NCBI GenBank assembly: GCA_947473125.1
Contig: CANJDH010000011.1
Location: forward strand, 1 to 64,000
DNA from: Burkholderiales bacterium
Lineage (GTDB): Bacteria; Pseudomonadota; Gammaproteobacteria; Burkholderiales; JAEUOS01
Reading direction: 5' to 3'
Length of the DNA stretch: 64,000 bases
Positions 32,979 to 41,648 of the stretch are shown here, one piece after another. Position 1 is the first letter of the stretch. Each line of letters begins with the position of its first letter. A program made the position numbers and the translations under genes. The notes beneath the pieces were generated by a model, which ran no database searches, was not told the origin of the DNA, and saw only the letters and a program-made list of their open reading frames with translations.

Positions 32979-33539
32979 GTGATTCACATCCTCAAGCTGG
33001 CCGGTAACGGGATTCCCCAAGCTTGGCTGTCTGTCGAAGAAGCGGCATTGCATTACGCCGCAGGCGAGGTGACGTGGGAGGCGGGCCAGCCGATCGCCAC
33101 GTTGCACGGCGGCACCAATGCCGCCTCGGGGCGCCGCTCCGAGCTCACCGTCAATTCGATATTCGGTGTGTCCGGCTTCGGCAAGGTCAACCCGTTTGAC
33201 ATCGTCCCCCTGCTCACCAACGACAAGCTGTTCCGGCGCGACCGCAACACCTGCGGCTACTGCGGCGATCACCACCACCCGCATGACCTGGAGCGCGAGC
33301 ATATCGTGCCGCTGTCGCGCGGCGGGCGCGATACCTGGATGAACGTGGTGGCAAGCTGCCGCCCATGCAACCAGAAAAAGGGGGCCAAACTGCCGCATGA
33401 AGCGCACATGCCGCTGATTTACGCGCCCTACACGCCGAGCCTGTGGGAAGACATGATCCTGCGCAACCGCCGCATCCTTGCCGACCAGATGGAGTTCCTT
33501 GCGGCCAACCTGCCCAAGGGCTCGCGCATCGCCGCGTAG
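32979..33539 (+). CDS. HNH endonuclease family protein
   Basis: This 186-residue protein has a zinc-bound HNH core: CGYCGDHHHP, LEREHIVPLSRGGRDTW (His and Asn positions), then CRPCNQKKG giving the second Cys pair. This is the McrA/5-methylcytosine-like HNH layout often seen as a stand-alone gene in betaproteobacteria. The GTG at 32979 is chosen because GGGAGG lies six bases ahead of it; another in-frame GTG at 32958 lacks such a site. The N-terminal 80 residues (IHILKLAGNGIPQAW) form an unknown domain. No methylase or defence partner is next to it. Confidence 0.85.
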   Translation: MIHILKLAGNGIPQAWLSVEEAALHYAAGEVTWEAGQPIATLHGGTNAASGRRSELTVNSIFGVSGFGKVNPFDIVPLLTNDKLFRRDRNTCGYCGDHHHPHDLEREHIVPLSRGGRDTWMNVVASCRPCNQKKGAKLPHEAHMPLIYAPYTPSLWEDMILRNRRILADQMEFLAANLPKGSRIAA

Positions 33540-33563
33540 CGACTCGCCTCCGTCGGCTGGGCT

Positions 33564-34220
33564 TCAGGCGAGCTTGAGGAGCGTGTAGCCGCGCTTGGCC
33601 TTGCTGCGCGGCTCTTCCTTGATTTTCAGGTCGCGCATGAGCACGTGGGCCAGGTATTCAAGCTCGCGAATGTGGCCGTGCTTGAGTTCGATCTCGATCT
33701 CGCTGATGCGGTCGGTCCGGGTCCCGGCCAGGATCCGGCCACGGTCGAAGGCAATCTCGGCAATGAAGTCCGGCGCGTAGCGCGGAAACGGCTTGACCAG
33801 CCAGGCATCACGCATGAATTCCACGCGAAACAGCGGCAACAGCGCGTCCGATCCGCCGGCAGCCTTGAGCGCGGCCTTGAGCGGGGTGTCATTGAACTTG
33901 TCCAGTTCCAGCGATTGCCCTGCGACAGCCATCTCCCATTCGCGCCGGATCGAAATGCCGTCGCCCTTGCCCTCGGCGTCGTCGACGGACGCCTTGACCG
34001 TCTGCACCCAGTGCCGGTCAATGCGCCGCAGGCGCAAGGCAATGCGTTGGCGTCTGAGCGCGTAGTCAGCCGTATCGAAGTAGATGTTGACCAGTTTCTT
34101 GCTGGTAGAAGGCACGCCGTGTACCGGGTGCTCCAACACCACGTGCTTGCGCAATGCCATCGCGTGGCTGACACCACAGGCCAGCTTAATTTCGATTTCC
34201 TGACCGTCGGTGCTGTGCAT
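33564..34220 (-). CDS. CYTH-domain protein (inorganic triphosphatase/class IV cyclase fold)
   Basis: This 218-residue CYTH-domain protein has the signature EIEIKLA (ExExK) at residues 8-12 and alternating charged strands: ALRLRRIDRHWVQTVKA, SIRREWEMAV, EIAFDRGRI and SEIEIELKHG, which line the tunnel that binds triphosphate and metal. Most single-domain bacterial members act as inorganic triphosphatases; a ygiF-like CHAD domain is absent. It is divergent from the aminotransferase gene with only 8 bp between starts. Confidence 0.9.
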   Translation of the reverse strand: MHSTDGQEIEIKLACGVSHAMALRKHVVLEHPVHGVPSTSKKLVNIYFDTADYALRRQRIALRLRRIDRHWVQTVKASVDDAEGKGDGISIRREWEMAVAGQSLELDKFNDTPLKAALKAAGGSDALLPLFRVEFMRDAWLVKPFPRYAPDFIAEIAFDRGRILAGTRTDRISEIEIELKHGHIRELEYLAHVLMRDLKIKEEPRSKAKRGYTLLKLA

Positions 34221-34228
34221 CTCTTAAA

Positions 34229-35437
34229 ATGGGCGCAATGAAACTGACAGCCGACATTGTGCCGCAAAACCTGAACGCCTCCTTCGCGCGCGAAGGCGCG
34301 CGTGCCCTCAGGCAATCCAAGATCCGCGAGGTCGCCAACGCCGGCATGGGCCGCGCCGGGGTATTGCCGTTCTGGTTCGGCGAGCCCGACGAAGTGACCC
34401 CGCAGTTCATTCGCGATGCCGCAGTCGCCTCCCTGCAGGCCGGCGAAACGTTTTACACCCACAGCTTCGGCATCCCCGAATTGCGCAGCGCCTTGGGCGA
34501 GTACACGGCAGGACTGCATGGCGCTTGCTCAGCAGAGAACATCGCCGTGACCAACTCGGGCATCAGCGCCCTGATGATGTGTTTTCAGACCCTGATCTCG
34601 CCGGGCGACCGGGTCGTCGTGGTCACGCCGGTGTGGCCCAACCTGGTTGAAGGCCCACGCATCATGTCGGCATCGGTGGAAACCGTTGCACTCGACTTCG
34701 ACGCGCAGCGCGGCTGGGCCCTCGACCTGGAGAAATTGCTCACGGCCCTCACGCCGGCCACGCGCCTGGTCGTACTCAACTCGCCCAACAATCCGACCGG
34801 CTGGACCCTGACGCGTGCCGAACAGCAGGTAATCCTCGGTCACTGCCGCAAGCACGGCATCTGGATCCTCGCCGACGACGCCTACGAGCGCATCGTGTTC
34901 AACGGTCAGGTTGCGCCGTCGTTCCTCGACATCGCGGCACGCGACGAACGCGTGGTGTCGACCAACACGTTTTCCAAGGCCTGGCTGATGACCGGCTGGC
35001 GCCTCGGCTGGATCACTGCGCCAACGTCCCTGCTCAAGGACCTGGGCAAAATCATCGAATACAACACCTCCTGCGCGCAGATGTTCGTGCAGCGTGCCGG
35101 TGTAGCCGCCGTCACCCAGGGCGAGAGCACCACGCAACGCTTTGTCGCGCGCCTGAAAACGGCAAGCACCTTCCTGCATCGGGAGCTGGCACAGATTGAC
35201 GGCATCGAGGCAGTGGCACCACCCGGTGCGCTGTACGCGTTCTTCCGCGTGCGCGGCATGACCGACGGCCTGGCCTTTTGCAAACACCTGATCGAAACCA
35301 CCGGCCTGGGATTGGCTCCTGGAGCCGCTTTCGGGCCGGAAGGTGAAGGTTTTGTGCGCTGGTGTTTCGCCTCCAGCGAAGAGCGCCTCGCCGACGGCAT
35401 CGCACGGTTGAAGCAGGGTCTGGCGTCAAGGGTCTAG
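34229..35437 (+). CDS. Class I/II PLP-dependent aminotransferase
   Basis: This 402-residue fold-type I aminotransferase has LNSPNNPTGWTLT, DDAYERIVF and the PLP Lys in NTFSKAWLMTGWRLGW (about residue 250). It resembles AspC/AlaA-like enzymes. Two nearby ATG codons (34229 and 34238) could start it; the protein is complete either way. No strong ribosome site is seen and the start is only 8 bp from the divergent CYTH gene. The DUF1840 gene follows with a 9-bp gap, so the two are probably co-transcribed. The substrate is unknown. Confidence 0.92.
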   Translation: MGAMKLTADIVPQNLNASFAREGARALRQSKIREVANAGMGRAGVLPFWFGEPDEVTPQFIRDAAVASLQAGETFYTHSFGIPELRSALGEYTAGLHGACSAENIAVTNSGISALMMCFQTLISPGDRVVVVTPVWPNLVEGPRIMSASVETVALDFDAQRGWALDLEKLLTALTPATRLVVLNSPNNPTGWTLTRAEQQVILGHCRKHGIWILADDAYERIVFNGQVAPSFLDIAARDERVVSTNTFSKAWLMTGWRLGWITAPTSLLKDLGKIIEYNTSCAQMFVQRAGVAAVTQGESTTQRFVARLKTASTFLHRELAQIDGIEAVAPPGALYAFFRVRGMTDGLAFCKHLIETTGLGLAPGAAFGPEGEGFVRWCFASSEERLADGIARLKQGLASRV

Positions 35438-35446
35438 ACTTCTGCC

Positions 35447-35755
35447 ATGGCGCTCACCTTCACTTCCAAGGTCTCTGCGAGCATCACCATGCTCGACGCG
35501 AATGCCAATCAGGTACTCGAGCTGATCGGCAAGGAGCGCGGCGAACGCGGCGTGATCACCGCTGACGAAGCCCCGGCCTGCATCGCGAAGCTCAAGGCCG
35601 CGATCACGGCCCACGGCGAAGAGCCGATTCCCTACGAGCGCCAGGAACCGGAGCGCGCCGCGACCTTTGTCTCGCTCAAGGCGCGGCTCTGGCCCTTCAT
35701 CGACATGCTCGAGCGCGCCCACGCCAAGGACGCCGACGTGCTCTGGGGCGTGTAA
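35447..35755 (+). CDS. DUF1840 family protein
   Basis: This 102-residue protein begins LTFTSKVSASITMLDANANQVLEL and ends with KARLWPFIDMLERAHAKDADVLWGV. Both features are characteristic of DUF1840, a small betaproteobacterial family of unknown function. It follows the aminotransferase gene by 9 bp on the same strand and is convergent with the esterase gene. Confidence 0.88.
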   Translation: MALTFTSKVSASITMLDANANQVLELIGKERGERGVITADEAPACIAKLKAAITAHGEEPIPYERQEPERAATFVSLKARLWPFIDMLERAHAKDADVLWGV

Positions 35756-35779
35756 GCCGCTCTACGGCAGTGCACGCAG

Positions 35780-36712
35780 TCAGGCCCGGCGCGCGATGAA
35801 GTCGAGGATCTCGCGACCGAGACGGTCTTCGACGGTATCGAAGTGCGCCACGATCGAGGTGTGGTTGTGGTGTGCCAGGCGCACGAAGCGCGGACTGCGC
35901 CGTTTGGCCAGGCTCACGCGATACAGCATTTCGGCCGCATACACGTCAAGCCCCGGGTTCTCGTATTCAGCGACGGCGAGGAACAAGGGCACATCCATTT
36001 GCGCCGCATGGGTGACGACCGAGCGCACCTCGTAAAGCGCCTCATCGTCTCCGTAATAAGCGCGCACCCCGGCTGCATTGGGATTGTCGGGCCGCGCATC
36101 TGCGCGCAGCCGCGCGCTGATCAGGACCAAGCCCGCGATGCCATGACCGTGCGCCGGCCGTGCCGCCGGATCGCACACGTAGGCAGCGGCATGTGCGCCC
36201 CCGGCGGAATGGCCGATCAGGATGATGTTTGCCGGATCGCCCCCATACTGCTGCACGTTGCGGCGCACCCAGCCCACTGCCTGCGCGACATCATCGGAGC
36301 CTGCCGGATACGCGGCTTCCGGCGCGAGCCGGTATTCCATGTTCACGCCGATGCAACCGTGGCGGGCAAAGTAGCGCGGCAGGTTGCCATAGATTTGTGC
36401 GGTTGCGTCCTTGTTGCCGCGCAGGAATGCGCCGCCGTGCACGAACACGACCACCGGTGCGCCGGTGGCGTCGGGATGTCGGTACACGTCGAGCCTATGG
36501 CGCGCGTGCCCGCCATAGGCCAGTTCGCGCGTGACCTCAATGCCGGCGGCGTCAACCGCTGCCAGCAAAGGCGTGTAGACCTCCAGCACCACCTTGCGGT
36601 GGGCGACGATGTCATCGGCCCAGTGTGGGCCGATCTCTTGCAGGCGCGCGCGCGCCGCGTCGGACAGCCCCGGAAACGCCGCGGCACTGTGCACCGGCTC
36701 GGCCCCAGGCAT
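35780..36712 (-). CDS. Hormone-sensitive-lipase-type alpha/beta-hydrolase
   Basis: This 310-residue esterase has the HSL-family oxyanion motif HGGAF (about residue 90), the nucleophile elbow GHSAGG, a likely Asp in VAEYENPGLD, and catalytic His in LAHHNHTSIVAHF. It would hydrolyse short acyl esters or lactones. Its ATG lies two bases behind the Bug gene stop (TGAGGATG), so it is coupled to that gene. It is the last gene of the leftward unit fumarylacetoacetase-like/VOC/Bug/esterase, implying that the substrate is an ester or lactone taken up and opened in the same pathway. Confidence 0.88.
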   Translation of the reverse strand: MPGAEPVHSAAAFPGLSDAARARLQEIGPHWADDIVAHRKVVLEVYTPLLAAVDAAGIEVTRELAYGGHARHRLDVYRHPDATGAPVVVFVHGGAFLRGNKDATAQIYGNLPRYFARHGCIGVNMEYRLAPEAAYPAGSDDVAQAVGWVRRNVQQYGGDPANIILIGHSAGGAHAAAYVCDPAARPAHGHGIAGLVLISARLRADARPDNPNAAGVRAYYGDDEALYEVRSVVTHAAQMDVPLFLAVAEYENPGLDVYAAEMLYRVSLAKRRSPRFVRLAHHNHTSIVAHFDTVEDRLGREILDFIARRA

Positions 36713-36714
36713 CC

Positions 36715-37686
36715 TCAGTCAACCACCACACCGGTCGACTTGATCAGGTCGCGCCACATCCCGTATTCATTGCGGATGTCAGCCGCAAACGAAGCGGGCG
36801 TCGTCGGCACCGGATCGAGGCCCAGCTTGGCGAGGCGATCGAGAAATGCCGCGTCCTTCATGAGCTTCTGCATTTCACCGGCAACGCGACTGGTAATCGG
36901 GGCGGGCAGGCCGGCCGGCGCAAGTAGCCCGTTCCAGGTCATCGCCTTGAAGTTCGGATACACCTCGGCAATCGCCGGCACGTTGGGCAACTGCGCGTTG
37001 CGCCGCTCGCTGGTGATGCCGAGCAGCTTGATCTTGCCGGCCGCCGCATGCTGCAGCAGTTCGGAGGGGCTGCCGGCGTACATCTGCACTTGGCCCGACA
37101 GGGTGTCGGCGAGCGCCGGGGCACCGCCCTTGTAGGGCACATGGACCATCTCCATCCCGGCGCGATTCAGAAACAGCAACGCCGCAAGGTGTGTCAGGCT
37201 GCCGGTGCCGCCCGAACCGTAGTTGAGCTTGCCCGGCCGTGCCTTGACGTAGTCGACAAACTCCTTGAGATCTTTCACCGGCAGCGCAGGGTTGACGGCG
37301 ATCACGAAACCGTTGGCGCCGATATTGGCAATCGGGGTGAAATCCTTGAGCGGGTCGTAATTGACTTTTTGCGTCAGCGGTACCGGACCGAACTGCGACA
37401 AGGCCGCCACAAACAGCGTGTAGCCGTCGGGGAGCGATTTGGCGACGAAATCGGCCGCCGTCGCGCCACCGGCCCCGGCGCGATTTTCGACCACGACTTG
37501 CTGGCCCAATGCCGTTGTCAGGCGTTCAGCGGTGATGCGTGCAATCGCGTCGGTGTTACCTCCGGGTGCGTACGGCACGATCACCTTCAACGGGCGCTGC
37601 GGCCAGTCCTGCGCCCAGGCAAGGGGAATCTCCATCAGCAATGCTGCCAGCAGCATGGTGGGCAGGAATCGGATAAGACGTTTCAT
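36715..37686 (-). CDS. Bug/TctC-family periplasmic solute-binding protein
   Basis: This 323-residue exported binding protein has a signal peptide ending PLAWAQ and the Bug opening WPQRPLKVIVPYAPGGNTDAIAR. Then come VVENRAGAGGATAADFVAKS and MVHVPYKGGAP. The ATG at 37686 (MKRLIRF) follows GGAG with a good gap and starts the signal peptide; a further in-frame ATG upstream adds only a non-signal leader. It is third in a leftward unit between the VOC gene and the esterase. The ligand is probably an aromatic or carboxylic acid processed by the unit. Confidence 0.93.
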   Translation of the reverse strand: MKRLIRFLPTMLLAALLMEIPLAWAQDWPQRPLKVIVPYAPGGNTDAIARITAERLTTALGQQVVVENRAGAGGATAADFVAKSLPDGYTLFVAALSQFGPVPLTQKVNYDPLKDFTPIANIGANGFVIAVNPALPVKDLKEFVDYVKARPGKLNYGSGGTGSLTHLAALLFLNRAGMEMVHVPYKGGAPALADTLSGQVQMYAGSPSELLQHAAAGKIKLLGITSERRNAQLPNVPAIAEVYPNFKAMTWNGLLAPAGLPAPITSRVAGEMQKLMKDAAFLDRLAKLGLDPVPTTPASFAADIRNEYGMWRDLIKSTGVVVD

Positions 37687-37732
37687 CAGAGGGCTCCAGT
37701 CAAAGTCCATGTTCAATGTGTCTGCGCTCGCA

Positions 37733-38287
37733 CTAGCTTTTTACACCCTGTTTTTCCTTCACCATCGCCGGCGGCGGTGGCACCACGAAACGGGCAAAGC
37801 GCCACTGGTCGAAAGACTCGACGTTGCGTTCCCAGACGCGCGCCTCGTGTGGCTCGTCGGGTGCGATCTGCTGCATGTCGCTGTAAATCTCGACGTTGTT
37901 GCCGTCCGGGTCCTTGAAAACCAGGAAGCAGTTCTGACCTGGTCCGTGCTTGCCGATGCCGCGCACGATTTCAATGCCGCGCACCTGCAGCATCGCGGCG
38001 GCTTGCTCCATTTCTTCGACACCGTCGACAAGGTACGAGAAATGCTCGAGCCCCGGCCGCGAATAGCGCGGCAACTCGTCGATGTCCGGCGAGTCTTTCG
38101 GGATTTGCGCCAGCGCCAGGTCGTGGTGGTCGGCGCCAGAACGCAAAAAGCACATCTGGTCGCTGATCCAATCCGAGACTTCCAGTCCGAGCACCTCGGT
38201 GTAGAAGGCTGCCGACTTGTGAATGTCACGCACTGCCAGCACCAGATGGCCCAGTTTGCGCGGCTTGATCTTGCGGTATTGCGTCAT
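37733..38287 (-). CDS. VOC-family extradiol-dioxygenase/glyoxalase-type protein
   Basis: This 184-residue protein has two beta-alpha-beta-beta-beta units. The three expected metal ligands are visible: His in KLGHLVLAVRD, His in LEHFSYLV and Glu in NNVEIYSD. This fits catechol 2,3-dioxygenase-like or related isomerase activity. The ATG at 38287 follows GGGGAG. It lies 26 bp behind the fumarylacetoacetase-like gene and 46 bp ahead of the Bug gene. Together with the hydrolase this suggests aromatic or keto-acid ring cleavage, but the exact substrate is open. Confidence 0.85.
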   Translation of the reverse strand: MTQYRKIKPRKLGHLVLAVRDIHKSAAFYTEVLGLEVSDWISDQMCFLRSGADHHDLALAQIPKDSPDIDELPRYSRPGLEHFSYLVDGVEEMEQAAAMLQVRGIEIVRGIGKHGPGQNCFLVFKDPDGNNVEIYSDMQQIAPDEPHEARVWERNVESFDQWRFARFVVPPPPAMVKEKQGVKS

Positions 38288-38313
38288 GTCGCTCCCCTTG
38301 TCGATTGCGGGCA

Positions 38314-39249
38314 TTACTCGGCCACCACCTGGTTTTCGATCGTGCCGACGCCGTCGATCGACGCGCGCATCACGTCGCCGGGTTTCAGGTAGATGCCGCG
38401 CCCCATGCCGACGCCGGTCGGCGTGCCGGTGGCGATCAGGTCGCCCGGCTTGAGCGTGAGAAGGCGCGAAAGGTAGGCGATCTGCTCGGCCACGCTAAAA
38501 ATCATCTCGCTGGTGCTGCCATCCTGCATGCGCTCGCCGTTGACGTCGAGCGTCATGTGCATTTGCTGCGGATCGCCAAGGCAATCGCGCGGCACAAACC
38601 AGGGGCCCATCGGGCCGAAAGTGTCGAAACTCTTGCCGCGGAACCAGTCATGCGAGAACGGATAGTCGCTGCGGCGCGTGAGGTCGCGCGCGGAGATGTC
38701 GTTGAACACCACGTAGCCGGCAATGTGCGCCAGCGCCTGCTCAGCCGTGATGTGCCGGCCGCCTTGACCGATCACGACGCCGAGTTCCACCTCCCAATCG
38801 AGGCGCTCGACTTCGCGCGGCTTAACCACCTTGGCGCCCGGGTCGGCCAAGGTGGTGTCGGCCTTGATGAAAATGTAGGGAGAACTCTCGGCGCGCGGGG
38901 CCAGCTTGGTACCCATTTCGCGCGCATGCTCGTAAAAGTTTGATGCAGTGGCGAAAATGCGCGTTGGCAGGTAAGGAGTGCACAGGCGATAGCTGCCGGC
39001 AACAAGCGGCGTGACGGCCTTTTGTTCGATCGCCTCGGCCACGCGCGCGGCGCACGCTGCCGTCGGCACACCGGCCGTCTGCCATGCAGCAATGGTGGGG
39101 CCAACGCCGGCGCGCAACGCATCGGGCAGCATGTTGCCGACCGCGGCCTCGGCCTGCTGCACATCGTACAGCGCCGAACCGAACACCCAGGCCGGACGCT
39201 TCTCGCCAGCGTTGTTCTCATATGTAGCCAGTGCGTACCAAAGCATCAC
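38314..39249 (-). CDS. Fumarylacetoacetate hydrolase (FAH) family protein
   Basis: This 311-residue enzyme has a FAH C-terminal domain: FATASNFYEHAREM, metal-ligand segment DWEVELGVVIGQGG, FNDISARDLTRR, SHDWFRGKSFDTFGPMGP and GDLIATGTPTGVGMG. The family hydrolyses C-C bonds in 1,3-diketo compounds or isomerises and decarboxylates ring-cleavage products. An N-terminal domain of about 90 residues is present. It is the first gene of the leftward unit controlled by the divergent promoter at 39320-39370. Two tandem ATG codons begin the frame. Confidence 0.92.
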   Translation of the reverse strand: MMLWYALATYENNAGEKRPAWVFGSALYDVQQAEAAVGNMLPDALRAGVGPTIAAWQTAGVPTAACAARVAEAIEQKAVTPLVAGSYRLCTPYLPTRIFATASNFYEHAREMGTKLAPRAESSPYIFIKADTTLADPGAKVVKPREVERLDWEVELGVVIGQGGRHITAEQALAHIAGYVVFNDISARDLTRRSDYPFSHDWFRGKSFDTFGPMGPWFVPRDCLGDPQQMHMTLDVNGERMQDGSTSEMIFSVAEQIAYLSRLLTLKPGDLIATGTPTGVGMGRGIYLKPGDVMRASIDGVGTIENQVVAE

Positions 39250-39323
39250 GCGTTCTCCAATATCTGCTGATTCTCACCCGGTCGACGGCCAGCATGGCCC
39301 GGATTGGGATGGCTGGCAGATGA

Positions 39324-39368
39324 ATTATATGTATACATATTGACATCAATGTATACATATACTAGTAT
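39324..39368. promoter_or_regulatory. Divergent promoters with twin ATGTATACAT operators
   Basis: On the plus strand TTGACA (39340-39345) is followed after exactly 17 bp by TAGTAT (39363-39368), a strong promoter for the VOC/dehydrogenase/gntR unit. On the minus strand TATAAT (39329-39324) serves the FAH operon. The palindromes ATATGTATACATAT (39327-39340) and ATGTATACAT (39349-39358) are centred exactly 20 bp apart, one at the -35 box and the other inside the spacer. That is ideal for repression by a GntR-type dimer pair, probably the protein at 40883. Confidence 0.8.
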
Positions 39369-39469
39369 GTGAAATACATTTTGTCAACTTCAACCTGTTT
39401 TGGATCCCCTTCTTTCCGGCGCGAATCACGCCGCCCCTCCCACCAGCTTCATCTACCAAGGACCATCCC

Positions 39470-39877
39470 ATGGCCAAACTTCGGCACATCGCCCTTTCGG
39501 TTCCCGATCCGGAAGCCTCCGCTAAATTCTTTGAAGAGGCATTCGGCATGTGGCGCGCGGGCAATGCACAGCGCGGCGTTTACATGACCGACGGCGTGGT
39601 GAACGTGGCGTTGCTTGATTTCAAGGACGAACCGGTGCCAGGCGGCTTCCCCAAAGGTTATGCAGGTATCATCCATTTCGGCATGTGGGTCGACAGTGTG
39701 GAAGCCGATGGCGCCAAGATCAAGGCCGCCGGCGGCTCCTACCTGACCGGCCGCAAGGAGACCGGCCCGAACGTGTATTACGAAGTCAAATACAAGTCGC
39801 CGGACAACATCGTGTTCGATATCACCGAGTCTGGCTGGAAGGGCGCGGTCAAGAACGTCGTGCCTGCGGCGGACTGA
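39470..39877 (+). CDS. VOC-family protein (glyoxalase/bleomycin-resistance fold)
   Basis: This 135-residue VOC protein opens AKLRHIALSVPDPEASAKFFEEA. His residues occur in LRHIALSV and GIIHFGMWVD, and a closing VFDITESGWKG strand supplies an acidic position. It is short for a single-domain glyoxalase and would dimerise to make active sites. It is the first gene of the rightward unit whose last gene is the GntR regulator. The substrate likely belongs to the pathway of the divergent FAH operon. Confidence 0.88.
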   Translation: MAKLRHIALSVPDPEASAKFFEEAFGMWRAGNAQRGVYMTDGVVNVALLDFKDEPVPGGFPKGYAGIIHFGMWVDSVEADGAKIKAAGGSYLTGRKETGPNVYYEVKYKSPDNIVFDITESGWKGAVKNVVPAAD

Positions 39878-39894
39878 CGACAAGGGTTCGCGCG

Positions 39895-40845
39895 ATGCAA
39901 GCGGATGCCGACCGGCCGCGCGTCCTGGCGTTGATCCCGCTTCCCGAGCTGGCCAGCGCTGCGTTGCTGGATGCTTACGAATCCCGCGTGCTGTCCGGCG
40001 CGGGGGCGGCTGATGCAATCGCGCGATTTGCATCAGCCGGCATCCGGGCGGTGGTTACCAATGGCTCGACCGGGCTCAGCAGTGCGCAGATGGATCGCCT
40101 GCCCATGCTTGAAATCGTCTGCGCGTTTGGCGCCGGATACGAAAATATCGACATCGCCGCTGCGCGCCAGCGCGGTATCGTGGTGACGCATGCCCCCGGC
40201 GCCAATGACGCCACCGTGGCCGACCATGCATTGGGCCTGATGCTGGCGGTGGCACGCGGATTCACCATGCTTGACGCAGCGGTGCGGCGCGGCGAATGGC
40301 AGCAGGCGCGCGCAGAGCGCCCCACGCTCAACGGCGCGCGCCTCGGCATCGTCGGTCTCGGCCGAATCGGCGCCAGGATCGCCGCGCGCGCCGCTGCCTT
40401 TGAGATGCAAGTGGCCTACAGCACGCGCACACCGCACAACGATGTGCCGTGGCGCCATTGCGCCAGCGTCGAACAACTGGCGCACGACAGCGATTTTCTG
40501 GTGGTCGCCTGCCCGGGCGGCGCCGCCACGCACCATTTGATCAACGCCGAAGTACTGCGCGCGCTTGGGCCGGATGGCTTCCTGATCAACATCTCACGCG
40601 GCGGCGTGGTCAACTCCGCGGCGCTGATTGCGGCGCTGCAAGCCGGCGCCATCGCGGGCGCCGGGCTCGACGTCTTCGAAGGCGAACCGGCGATTCCGGC
40701 CGCACTGCTCGCCTGCCGCAACGCCGTATTCACGCCGCACATCGCCGGTCGTTCACCGGCGTCGATCGCGGCACAGACCGACATGCTGCTAGCTAGCCTC
40801 GCGGCCCATTTCGGCGGTCGCAGCGTGCCCTGCCAGGTACCTTGA
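39895..40845 (+). CDS. D-isomer 2-hydroxyacid dehydrogenase
   Basis: This 316-residue NAD(P)-dependent dehydrogenase has the Rossmann motif LGIVGLGRIGARIAARAAAF, the ISRGGVVNSAAL Arg, the Glu in FEGEPAIP and the catalytic His in FTPHIAGRSPAS. It resembles glyoxylate/hydroxypyruvate reductases. Translation starts at 39895 (MQADADRPRV), 17 bp after the VOC stop, so the genes are linked. It probably reduces or oxidises a 2-keto/2-hydroxy acid of the pathway. Confidence 0.92.
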   Translation: MQADADRPRVLALIPLPELASAALLDAYESRVLSGAGAADAIARFASAGIRAVVTNGSTGLSSAQMDRLPMLEIVCAFGAGYENIDIAAARQRGIVVTHAPGANDATVADHALGLMLAVARGFTMLDAAVRRGEWQQARAERPTLNGARLGIVGLGRIGARIAARAAAFEMQVAYSTRTPHNDVPWRHCASVEQLAHDSDFLVVACPGGAATHHLINAEVLRALGPDGFLINISRGGVVNSAALIAALQAGAIAGAGLDVFEGEPAIPAALLACRNAVFTPHIAGRSPASIAAQTDMLLASLAAHFGGRSVPCQVP

Positions 40846-40882
40846 CCGCCCGAGACTGCCCCTACCCCAGACAGGTTCTCCC

Positions 40883-41581
40883 ATGCCCACGATCGCCGCA
40901 ACCATCATCCAGATCCTCGCCGAAGAAATCATCGGCGGCACCCTGGCACCCGGCAGCAAGCTGGAGGAAAAAGTGCTCGCCGAACGCTTTCAGGTATCAC
41001 GCACGCCGGTACGCGAGGCGCTGCGCGAAATGGGCGCGCGAGGCCTGATCGAGCTGATCCCGCGGCATGGCGGCGTGGTCGCCAACATCGGCATTGCGGA
41101 ATTGGCCGACATGCTCGAAGCCGAGTGCGAACTCGAGGCGCTGTGTGCGCAACTGGCCGCACAGCGCATGAGCGTGGTCGAAAAGAAGCAGCTCGAACGC
41201 CTGCACGAGCAAACTGAAGCGTTGGTGAAGGGTCAGGACGAAGGCGAATACCTGACCCTCAACAAGAAATTCCATGACGTGATCTGTGCCGGTACCCACA
41301 ACCAGACGCTGAGCGGCATGCTGCGCGGCCTGCGCGACCGCCTGAGCGCGTTTCGCAACGCGCAGGCCGGTACCGAGCGGCGCCTCGCGGTCTCACACGA
41401 AGAGCACGGCGCGGTAGTGGAGGCGATCCTCGCCTCGGACGGCGCTGCTGCCTACGCGGCAATGCGCAATCACGACGCGCGCCTCAGCACCAAGGTGCTG
41501 GATCGCCTGCGCGACTCGCGACATGAACGCACCGCGCCGCGTACAGAACGCCCTGCGGCTGCGCATTTGCACAGCACATAG
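40883..41581 (+). CDS. GntR-family regulator with FCD ligand-binding domain
   Basis: This 232-residue regulator has a winged helix (residues about 5-70, including AERFQVSRTPVREALREM and LIELIPRHGGVVAN) and an all-helical FCD domain (ADMLEAECELEALCAQLAA and later HNQTLSGMLRGL). FCD regulators bind carboxylates, often with metal, and use palindromes such as TGTATACA. The twin operators at 39327-39358 fit that type. It is the third gene of the rightward unit, 38 bp behind the dehydrogenase, so it probably controls its own operon and the FAH operon. Confidence 0.9.
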   Translation: MPTIAATIIQILAEEIIGGTLAPGSKLEEKVLAERFQVSRTPVREALREMGARGLIELIPRHGGVVANIGIAELADMLEAECELEALCAQLAAQRMSVVEKKQLERLHEQTEALVKGQDEGEYLTLNKKFHDVICAGTHNQTLSGMLRGLRDRLSAFRNAQAGTERRLAVSHEEHGAVVEAILASDGAAAYAAMRNHDARLSTKVLDRLRDSRHERTAPRTERPAAAHLHST

Positions 41582-41648
41582 CGCCAGGAAGCGCTCCTGG
41601 AGCGAATCTTGAAGGCTTTAGCCTGAAGAGTGGCTCCAGAAGACGCTG
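41582..41648. other. Convergent gap with hairpin-forming sequence
   Basis: Between the gntR stop and the convergent pdxA-like stop, GCCAGGAAGCGCTCCTGGAG and GTGGCTCCAGAAGACGC lie on either side of CTTGAAGGCTTTAGCCTGAA. They form several overlapping inverted repeats and share CTCCAG/CTGGAG blocks with the hairpin at 8430. It may act as a bidirectional stop, but there is no T run. Confidence 0.35.
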
